A DNA stretch of 6,371 nt from Bacteroidota bacterium (GTDB taxonomy: Bacteria > Bacteroidota > Ignavibacteria > Ignavibacteriales > Ignavibacteriaceae). This document shows positions 1 to 4,950 of the stretch, piece by piece. The stretch is from the NCBI GenBank assembly GCA_021778375.1, contig JAJYCM010000165.1, positions 1-6,371 of the forward strand. The letters are read 5' to 3'. The notes under the pieces are model-generated. The model was not told where the DNA came from, searched no databases, and saw only the letters and a program-made list of their open reading frames with translations. The translations under genes were made by a program, and so were the position numbers. How positions within the stretch are numbered: position 1 is the first letter of the stretch; each line of letters opens with the position of its first letter.

Positions 1-132
1 TCAATGCTGGTTCAAAGAGGAGTGTCTCTTTATGTAGTTAAAGAATTATTAGGTCACGAGGATTTGAGCACTACTCAAATATATTCTCATTTGCAGAAAC
101 AAAATTTAATGGATGCTGTTAATTTATTATAA
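1..132 (+). CDS. Tyrosine recombinase, C-terminal fragment (cut by window edge)
   Basis: The first 43 codons read as the end of a tyrosine recombinase/integrase, which cuts and rejoins DNA through a covalent 3'-phosphotyrosine. Visible are the motif ELLGHEDLSTTQIYSHL, with the conserved second His (LLGH, fragment residue 19) and the nucleophile Tyr (QIYSHL, residue 28). By hand alignment, 26 of 43 residues match the tail of the complete recombinase at 2567-3541, so the two are related but not recent copies. The frame is open at the left edge; the N-terminal core-binding domain and the Arg/Lys/His/Arg catalytic residues lie outside the window, so it cannot be said whether the gene is intact. 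It ends in TAA 44 bp from the convergent stop of the propeller gene. It may belong to a second integrated element or to the host. Confidence 0.9.
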   Translation, partial: SMLVQRGVSLYVVKELLGHEDLSTTQIYSHLQKQNLMDAVNLL

Positions 133-176
133 ATAAAATGACCTAATATTTTGGGACATTAATTCCGGATATGGGA

Positions 177-2423
177 CTATTTAATTAGAATCATTTTTTT
201 TGTTTGAGTGTAGTTATTTAATTTTATCATATAAAAATATATACCACTTGAATATTTAGATGCATTCCAGTAACAATAATAATGTCCTGCTGCAGAGGTT
301 CCTGAAACTAAAGTCTCCAATTTTCTACCCAGAATATCGTAAACACTTAATGTAATGGGTGAAGAATAAGGGACTTCGTAATCGATTCTCGTTATAGTGT
401 TTAATGGATTTGGGAAATTCTGAATTAGGGGAGTAAAATTAGTTAGGTTATTCTTTTCAATATAAATTTTAGCTATATAAAGTCCTTTATCTTGTGTCCC
501 GTTATAGATATACCCGTCCGGGCTTAATGCAAAACTCCACGAATAAGTATTTATCAAAGGGTCGGCAACTACTTGCCAATTATCTCCTTGATCAGTTGAT
601 TCATTAACCATTTCACCGGAACGAGATGCAACAATTAAATTATTATTACTGTCCAATGCGAGAAATGAGTAGCCAAGATATGAGGGCCCTATTAAAGTCC
701 ATTTTTTCCCGTCTAATGATCGCAACAATCCGCCTAATCCGGATATATATATGTATTTATTGTTGTCAATCATAATATCTGAAACACCAAAAATTCTGTT
801 ATCTTTTATTGAGTTAATATTAAGACCGGCGTCATGCGTATAATAGAGGGAATCACTTGAAATCAAAAATGTCTTTTTGTCAATAATTTTTACAGCATCA
901 ACAAAATAATTATTATCTGTCATTATTTTCTGAAAAATATTTCCTCCATCTTCGGAAAGATAAACTCCCCCGGTAGAGGATCCGGCACATATCGTCATGT
1001 TATCATCGCTTACATCAAAGGAATTTATGAAATAAGGCGAAACATCGATACTTAATGGCTGCCATGTTTTCCCATAATCTGTTGATTTAATTATTCCGGA
1101 ATTAGCAGCACAATAAACTACTCCATTATTGGTCTGTTTCATATAACGTGTCCAATAATTATACGTCGGTGTCCAGGTAGCTCCATTATTATTTGATATA
1201 TACAAAGAATCTGCATCCGTTGCTACCAATAACTCCCCGTTTTTCATCGGTAAAATGCACCTAATAGTAGAGGAACTCATTCCGTTACTGAAATAATTAA
1301 AACTATTTTGGTCCATATTATATATTAACGCCCCGTCACCAAGACTGCCTACAAGATAATTATTGTTGTTTGTTAAAAAAGTACATAATAAAAAAAGATT
1401 AGTTTGTGGGCTGCTCCATACAATTCCCTGATCATTAACCTTTTGAATTTGATTGAATCTTGTAACAATCAATTCTCCCAGAGTATCCTGAATTATATCA
1501 CTAATATATGCTCCACTTAAATAATCCCACGATTGTCCGGAATTAGAACTCCTATATAAATTGTTACTGGAAAAAGTATAAATCACACCTTTCGGATCTA
1601 TAACTATTCTGCCGTAATAATTAGTATCGATATTCATTCTTGTCCAAATCAGATCCGAATACCTTGCTTTATAGAGCCCATTATTAGTCCCCGCCCAAAT
1701 ATTTCCACTGCTGTCAATACACACTGTCCCAACTTGCATATTTCTCATTGTTAAATAAGAAAAGGTAAATTGCCCCATAGTGGATTTATAAATTCCATCA
1801 TTCGTTGATAAAAGCAAATCGCCATTTTGTATTTGAAGGATATCATTAATTGCCGTTATTGTGTAATATAAAGATAACTTATTCCAGCTATTGCCAGCAT
1901 CATCAGAATAATACATGCCGTAATCTGTGCCTACTAATATTCTTCCGGTAGGATATATATACATACAAAGTATAATATTGCAAGCTTCTTCATCAAAATT
2001 TAAGGAAACCCACTTATCGTTAATAAATTGATATATGTTCCTATCTGTTATAGCATATATTATATTATTAATATTATAAAACTTTCTCACGTTTCCGCCA
2101 AATGGCCCTTCAACTTTTTGCCATGCTACTTTGGGTTGGGAGGTTCCTACACTTTTTCGAATAACTGAATTTTCATATTTTTTTGCAATATAATGGTTGC
2201 CCTCTTTTATTGATTCATACTTACTTTGCAAAATTTTATTATCAATTGTACTGATGTTATTTATATGGCTAGAAATATGATATGGTTTCCATTTGGATGT
2301 GTTTGAGGAATCGGATAGTCCTAAATTAGATAGTTGTGCAAAACTATTTGTTATAATTAATAGAGATAGAATTATTGTTAATAGAAAAATAGATATCTTT
2401 AATTGAAAATTGTAATTCTTCAT
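177..2423 (-). CDS. Secreted beta-propeller protein with Asp-box repeats and T9SS C-terminal sorting domain
   Basis: Predicted exported protein of 748 residues. Residues 1-29 form a signal peptide (basic start, long Leu/Ile core, SFA cleavage site before QLSN). The body carries repeated Asp-box/BNR-like motifs, S-x-D-x-G-x-x-W or variants, near residues 173 (SDDAGNSW), 293 (SNSGQSW), 410 (SNNNGATW), 447 (STDYGKTW), 490 (SEDGGNIF), 569 (SLDGKKW) and 609 (STDQGDNW), each ending a propeller blade. The last 80 residues are a type A T9SS sorting domain: QNFPNPLNTITRIDYEVP, then VYDILGRKLETL, then SGIYFYMIKLNN and TKKMILIK. In this family the tail directs passage across the outer membrane and is usually removed, leaving the protein on the surface or released. 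A longer frame begins at 2438, but that ATG overlaps the GGAGGT ribosome site, so the start at 2423 is preferred. Substrate and role are unknown. It sits between two convergent recombinase genes and may be host DNA or cargo. Confidence 0.9.
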   Translation of the reverse strand: MKNYNFQLKISIFLLTIILSLLIITNSFAQLSNLGLSDSSNTSKWKPYHISSHINNISTIDNKILQSKYESIKEGNHYIAKKYENSVIRKSVGTSQPKVAWQKVEGPFGGNVRKFYNINNIIYAITDRNIYQFINDKWVSLNFDEEACNIILCMYIYPTGRILVGTDYGMYYSDDAGNSWNKLSLYYTITAINDILQIQNGDLLLSTNDGIYKSTMGQFTFSYLTMRNMQVGTVCIDSSGNIWAGTNNGLYKARYSDLIWTRMNIDTNYYGRIVIDPKGVIYTFSSNNLYRSSNSGQSWDYLSGAYISDIIQDTLGELIVTRFNQIQKVNDQGIVWSSPQTNLFLLCTFLTNNNNYLVGSLGDGALIYNMDQNSFNYFSNGMSSSTIRCILPMKNGELLVATDADSLYISNNNGATWTPTYNYWTRYMKQTNNGVVYCAANSGIIKSTDYGKTWQPLSIDVSPYFINSFDVSDDNMTICAGSSTGGVYLSEDGGNIFQKIMTDNNYFVDAVKIIDKKTFLISSDSLYYTHDAGLNINSIKDNRIFGVSDIMIDNNKYIYISGLGGLLRSLDGKKWTLIGPSYLGYSFLALDSNNNLIVASRSGEMVNESTDQGDNWQVVADPLINTYSWSFALSPDGYIYNGTQDKGLYIAKIYIEKNNLTNFTPLIQNFPNPLNTITRIDYEVPYSSPITLSVYDILGRKLETLVSGTSAAGHYYCYWNASKYSSGIYFYMIKLNNYTQTKKMILIK

Positions 2424-2430
2424 GTATATA

Positions 2431-2436
2431 ACCTCC
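2431..2436 (-). promoter_or_regulatory. Strong ribosome-binding site GGAGGT that fixes the propeller gene start
   Basis: On the minus strand GGAGGT is followed by a 7-nt spacer (TATATAC) and ATG at 2423-2421. The alternative ATG at 2438-2436 overlaps this motif, so it is unlikely to be the true start. Starting at 2423 also gives a normal signal peptide. Confidence 0.8.
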
Positions 2437-2516
2437 ATTTATAAATAAAGCATGATGTAGATTATTCGTCAGAAACAGGAATTTTCCCCTTTCATTTATT
2501 ATCTCTAAGAAAATTA

Positions 2517-2544
2517 AATATTTGTAATTCTATATACAAATTTT
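2517..2544. repeat. Inverted repeat with 8-bp centre beside the recombinase 3' end; candidate crossover site or operator
   Basis: The left arm AATATTTGTA (2517-2526) and the reverse complement of the right arm TACAAATTTT (2535-2544) match at 9 of 10 positions, around the 8-bp centre ATTCTATA. Arms of about 10 bp around a 6-8 bp spacer is the known layout of tyrosine recombinase core sites, and it lies 22 bp beyond the recombinase stop codon, where phage attachment sites often sit. It also lies upstream of the propeller gene and overlaps a weak sigma-70-like pair (TTGTAT at 2539-2534 and TAATTT at 2516-2511, 17-nt spacing), so it could be an operator. The sequence is very AT-rich, so chance is a real alternative. 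Confidence 0.4.
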
Positions 2545-2566
2545 GTTAATTTAAGTATGTAGATCA

Positions 2567-3541
2567 TTACCCGTCCAAAACCATTATCGCTTCTCTCAAC
2601 GTATCTAAATTCAGATGCGAATAAATCTCTGTAGTAGAAATTGAGGAATGTCCCAGCAATTCCTTTATTACGTATAACGAGACACCCTGCTGCGCAAGGT
2701 TAGATGCAAAGCTATGTCTAAGGGAATGAAAGTGAATTCCCTTATCCATCTCCGCAGCTTTACAAGCCCGCTTAAATCTTTTTGAGAAGTAATCACCGGT
2801 AAAATTGTCACCGTTATTTTTACAAAACACATATTCATAAATCTTTTTATTCATGAATATTGATTTTTGAATTTTCAAGAATATCTGGAACGCTTCATCA
2901 CTAATAGGAATAAACCTCTGGTTTTTTCCTTTAGTAACGAATTCCTCATCTCCGACTGTAATAGTCCGGGTAGTTAAATTCACATTCTTCCATTTCAAAT
3001 TCACAATTTCATTAAGCCTCATTCCCGTATAAAATCCCATTACAACAATATCCCGCACAACCTCGTTGTCAATTTTACTGTTTATTGTTGTGAGCTGATC
3101 GCTGTTAATAAAAGCCGGCGCCAATTTTTGTCTCTTAGGTAATTTTACCCGGGTGAAGTAATTTTCTTTCACATAGCCCCAATCTTTAGCCTTATTAAAA
3201 GCAGCTTTAAGTGTCCTATAATAAACCGAATAACCTTTCTTTATATTTTGCTTTAAATGAGTAATGAATGATTCTGTATCCTTTAGACTAATACTATTAA
3301 TTGCCCTTTGGGGCTTAAAATATTTAATTAAATGGTTGAAAGAAATAACTACCGAATCAAAATAATTTTTCGATCTGTTTTGCTGAATTAAGAGCTTGTA
3401 TTCCTCCATAAATACCCGAAGAGTGACCACTTCTTTCGAATCATTATCAGCCTGCGAAGCAGGCATCAAAGACATCAAGAGTTTTAATTTCTCAACATCT
3501 TCCAAACTCAATTTTCCTAACAAACTAGATAGTCCATCCAT
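2567..3541 (-). CDS. Tyrosine recombinase / phage-type integrase
   Basis: A complete 324-residue site-specific recombinase, of normal length for the family. After a short N-terminal extension (residues 1-37) comes the SAM-like core-binding domain (about 38-135), then the catalytic domain (about 145-320). All catalytic residues are visible: Arg175 in YTGMRLNE, Lys204 in FVTKGK, His272 and Arg275 in HFHSLRHSF, His298 in KELLGHSS and the nucleophile Tyr307 in TTEIYSHL. It probably integrates and excises the element whose replication genes lie upstream, although Xer-like roles in dimer resolution or DNA inversion cannot be excluded. The start at 3541 has a modest GGGA site 6 nt upstream. A GC-rich palindrome is built into codons 26-31 of the N-terminal extension (LMPASQAD). 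It is last in the row of phage-like genes on this strand and faces a second recombinase at the left edge. Confidence 0.95.
   Translation of the reverse strand: MDGLSSLLGKLSLEDVEKLKLLMSLMPASQADNDSKEVVTLRVFMEEYKLLIQQNRSKNYFDSVVISFNHLIKYFKPQRAINSISLKDTESFITHLKQNIKKGYSVYYRTLKAAFNKAKDWGYVKENYFTRVKLPKRQKLAPAFINSDQLTTINSKIDNEVVRDIVVMGFYTGMRLNEIVNLKWKNVNLTTRTITVGDEEFVTKGKNQRFIPISDEAFQIFLKIQKSIFMNKKIYEYVFCKNNGDNFTGDYFSKRFKRACKAAEMDKGIHFHSLRHSFASNLAQQGVSLYVIKELLGHSSISTTEIYSHLNLDTLREAIMVLDG
3450..3464. repeat. GC-rich palindrome inside the recombinase gene
   Basis: GCCTGC-GAA-GCAGGC is a perfect 6-bp stem with a 3-nt centre in otherwise AT-rich DNA. It is read in frame as part of the short, probably flexible stretch before the core-binding domain. 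It belongs by type with the palindromes at 4392-4411, 4428-4439 and 5240-5255. Confidence 0.7.
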
Positions 3542-3570
3542 ATTTATTCCCGCATATTTCCCATTAAATT

Positions 3571-3619
3571 GTCACTCGTTACTCGTTACTCGTCACTACT
3601 TCCTCGTCACTTGTCACTA
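3571..3619. repeat. Degenerate heptamer array (consensus GTCACTC), seven units
   Basis: Seven consecutive 7-bp units are in exact register: GTCACTC, GTTACTC, GTTACTC, GTCACTA, CTTCCTC, GTCACTT, GTCACTA. The right end overlaps the last codons of the gene at 3607-4089, so its final residues Thr-Ser-Asp-Lys and stop codon are written in repeat sequence. A second array of the same unit and orientation lies at 4123-4172, and the two share the 12-mer TCCTCGTCACTT. Degenerate heptamer arrays are known as short tandem repeats in some cyanobacteria; no function can be read from the sequence here. Confidence 0.85.
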
Positions 3620-4089
3620 GTGAATAAACTTAATTGCGCTCTTTTCCCTTGAACATATTCATCCGCATAATCGAATATTTCATAAATCAAGAGTACGAGC
3701 TTTGATGGCAGTAAGCTGCTTGGATCGCCCTGATCGGAATAGTAATCTTCAATGAGGTAAGGAGTATTAACCACCAATGGTGAATTTCTTCCGGGAAGAT
3801 CTTTTAGGGCTGTAATAGTAGCGCCCATTATATGCTTTTCACCTGCATAATTAAGGCTGATTGATGATATTTTTAGTTTGTGTATCTCATCTTTGTCAAG
3901 ACGTAAATCGGAAATATCATTTACATAATTTCGCAGCTCAAGAATTTTCAGTGGAAATGATGGATGCGGCGCATCCTTGCTTTCAAGAGAATATTTGTCA
4001 TAGGTATCATCTTCTCTTTTGAGCTGCCAATCTAAGTGAACGCGTTCATCTTTAATTTTTATTTTAAGAAATTCTTTTTTAAGACTCAT
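3607..4089 (-). CDS. Phage-type protein of unknown function with C-terminal clamp-binding-like motif QLSLF
   Basis: A 160-residue soluble, charged protein with no signal peptide or membrane segment; I do not recognise the family with certainty. It starts with a basic, beta-rich segment (MSLKKEFLKIKIKDERVHLD), has a middle region with HIMGATITALKDL and SPLVVNTPYL, and ends in a helical stretch (LVLLIYEIFDYADEYVQGKRA) followed by QLSLF at residues 152-156 and then TSDK. QLSLF equals the known consensus QL(S/D)LF by which DNA polymerases and other replication and repair proteins bind the bacterial sliding clamp, and such motifs are often at the extreme C-terminus. With replication genes upstream, a role in element DNA replication or repair is a reasonable inference. 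A longer frame starts at 4104, but that ATG overlaps the AGGA ribosome site; the ATG at 4089 is preferred. The last four codons and the stop come from the heptamer array at 3571-3619. Confidence 0.75.
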   Translation of the reverse strand: MSLKKEFLKIKIKDERVHLDWQLKREDDTYDKYSLESKDAPHPSFPLKILELRNYVNDISDLRLDKDEIHKLKISSISLNYAGEKHIMGATITALKDLPGRNSPLVVNTPYLIEDYYSDQGDPSSLLPSKLVLLIYEIFDYADEYVQGKRAQLSLFTSDK

Positions 4090-4097
4090 TTGTTTTT

Positions 4098-4101
4098 TCC
4101 T
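4098..4101 (-). promoter_or_regulatory. Ribosome-binding site AGGA deciding the start at 4089
   Basis: AGGA (within TGAGGA) lies 8 nt upstream of the ATG at 4089-4087. The upstream in-frame ATG at 4104-4102 overlaps this site and has no good motif of its own. Confidence 0.65.
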
Positions 4102-4122
4102 CATTTAATTTTCTGAAAAATT

Positions 4123-4172
4123 TTCACTCGTCACTAGTTACTCGTTACTTGTCACTCTGGTCCTCGTCACTT
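4123..4172. repeat. Second degenerate heptamer array (consensus GTCACTC)
   Basis: Units read TTCACTC, GTCACTA, GTTACTC, GTTACTT, GTCACTC, then one extra T, GGTCCTC and GTCACTT. The array fills most of the gap between the stop codon of the 60-residue protein (TAA at 4174-4172, touching the last unit) and the ribosome site of the gene at 3607-4089. Orientation and consensus are the same as in the array at 3571-3619, so this gene has an array at each end. Confidence 0.8.
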
Positions 4173-4354
4173 TATTTCCGCCTTCCGGTTTTAAATACAT
4201 GATAGAAGCAGTAGGGGAGTATCTCTCCCGGAGTTTCTGCATAACAAAAAACTGCCACGCCTTCCTGCACTAAATAATCTTTACCATGTTTTGGACATGG
4301 CTTATAATGACTTAGTTTTTCCGTTTTTACTTTTTTCAATTTATCCTTTTTCAT
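4172..4354 (-). CDS. Small basic Cys/His protein, possible zinc-binding fold
   Basis: A 60-residue protein with a Lys-rich N-terminus (MKKDKLKKVKTEK) and five candidate metal ligands: Cys20 and His23 (CPKH), Cys37 (FCYA), Cys49 and His52 (CFYH). The two C-x-x-H pairs about 26 residues apart could hold one zinc ion, as in small zinc ribbons of phages and plasmids that bind nucleic acid or protein. That is inference from spacing only, and no family was recognised. The ATG at 4354 is preceded by AGGT with a 5-nt spacer, a fair ribosome-binding site, which supports real translation. It lies between the replication genes and the clamp-motif gene on the same strand. Confidence 0.65.
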   Translation of the reverse strand: MKKDKLKKVKTEKLSHYKPCPKHGKDYLVQEGVAVFCYAETPGEILPYCFYHVFKTGRRK

Positions 4355-4383
4355 TTTCTACCTAAGATATTTCGATGTGCTTC

Positions 4384-4418
4384 GTTCAAAACCAGCCTGC
4401 CGGCTGGCAGGTTCAAAA
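4384..4418. repeat. Overlapping GC palindromes flanked by 8-bp direct repeats; possible insertion or attenuator
   Basis: GTTCAAAA occurs at 4384-4391 and again at 4411-4418, with a 19-bp GC-rich insert between. The insert region holds two overlapping palindromes: CCAGCC-TGCC-GGCTGG (4392-4407) and CCTGCC-GGCT-GGCAGG (4396-4411). They share bases, so in RNA only one can form at a time. Read on the minus strand, the first stem is followed by TTTT (4391-4388), so it could act as a weak terminator between the replication genes and the genes further left. The direct repeats look like a target-site duplication around a tiny mobile palindrome, but a chance or slippage origin is possible. Confidence 0.6.
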
Positions 4419-4427
4419 TTCATAATT

Positions 4428-4439
4428 GCGGCTTGCCGC
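4428..4439. repeat. Short GC palindrome just after the helicase-loader-like gene
   Basis: GCGGC-TT-GCCGC is a 5-bp stem with a 2-nt centre, one base beyond the TAG stop at 4443-4441. It shares the core CGGCTTGCCG with the palindrome at 5240-5255. No T tract follows on the minus strand, so it is not a convincing intrinsic terminator. Confidence 0.6.
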
Positions 4440-4440
4440 G

Positions 4441-4950
4441 CTACTGGTTCCATTTCATTAGCCCGTATTTAATTACGTCTTCTTTACGCGCATACAGAGG
4501 CATATCCGAACCCGGAACTCTTATCGGCTCATATTTGTCGAAGACTTTTTTATCGCCAGATAATTGTCCTACCAAATCAGAGTGAGTTAGTATTTCCACA
4601 TTCCTGTCGTAGGACAGAAAGTTTGCCGCTGTTGGAATTGGATATTGGCAGGTATCAATCACATGATTAACTGCATCAATCAGCCTTTTATCCGTAAATT
4701 CTTTTTCCCTTAATCGTTGATTAAGTATTTCATAAAAACCTTCCGGCAATTGAGGAAATGCTTTTGCAATTCTTAAATTCTGCTGCAAAACAGTTTTCAG
4801 ATTTAGATCGCCCCAATAAACCGACATTTCCCGCAAACGGGATAAACCCTTTTCAGCTATCACGGGGGTATTTAATGAGATCAAAGGCTTTTGCAACTGC
4901 TCCGGTAATTTGGCTAGTTGTTGCTCCATTTGTTTTATTATTTCCTGCAT
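4441..4950 (-). CDS. Probable phage helicase-loader-like replication protein (lambda P-like position)
   Basis: A 169-residue soluble protein. Its N-terminus is a Gln-rich amphipathic helix (IIKQMEQQLAKLPEQLQ). The centre, residues 71-113, reads as a small helical domain (GFYEILNQRL..FTDKRLIDAVNHVIDTCQYPIPTAANFLSY). This pattern of a helix, a conserved Cys-x-Tyr/Phe-x-x-Pro turn and a helix recalls phage replication proteins that bring the host DnaB helicase to the origin, as lambda P does; the likeness is from memory and is not proof. The C-terminal part ends in MPLYARKEDVIKYGLMKWNQ. No Walker A motif is seen, so it is not a DnaC-type ATPase. Its position directly after the replisome-organizer gene supports a replication role. 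The ATG at 4950 has AAAGGG 5 nt upstream and starts 98 nt before the previous gene ends, in another frame; the next Met (residue 9) has no ribosome site. Confidence 0.65.
   Translation of the reverse strand: MQEIIKQMEQQLAKLPEQLQKPLISLNTPVIAEKGLSRLREMSVYWGDLNLKTVLQQNLRIAKAFPQLPEGFYEILNQRLREKEFTDKRLIDAVNHVIDTCQYPIPTAANFLSYDRNVEILTHSDLVGQLSGDKKVFDKYEPIRVPGSDMPLYARKEDVIKYGLMKWNQ

Noticed and set aside
2511..2539. Sigma-70-like promoter TTGTAT/TAATTT for the propeller gene
   Set aside because: The matches are weak and the DNA is so AT-rich that similar pairs are expected by chance. No FCB-type TTTG/TAnnTTTG pair could be fixed either, so it is not listed as a feature.
1..3541. Recent inverted duplication of one recombinase gene around the propeller gene
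   Set aside because: The two recombinase tails share only about 60% of residues and differ widely in DNA sequence, so they are separate family members.
3396..3620. Plus-strand open frame of 74 codons
   Set aside because: It lies antisense to the start of the recombinase gene, includes the heptamer array, and its peptide has no recognisable domain. The recombinase reading is certain.
3571..4172. CRISPR array
   Set aside because: The repeats are 7 bp, tandem and without spacers; there are no cas genes.
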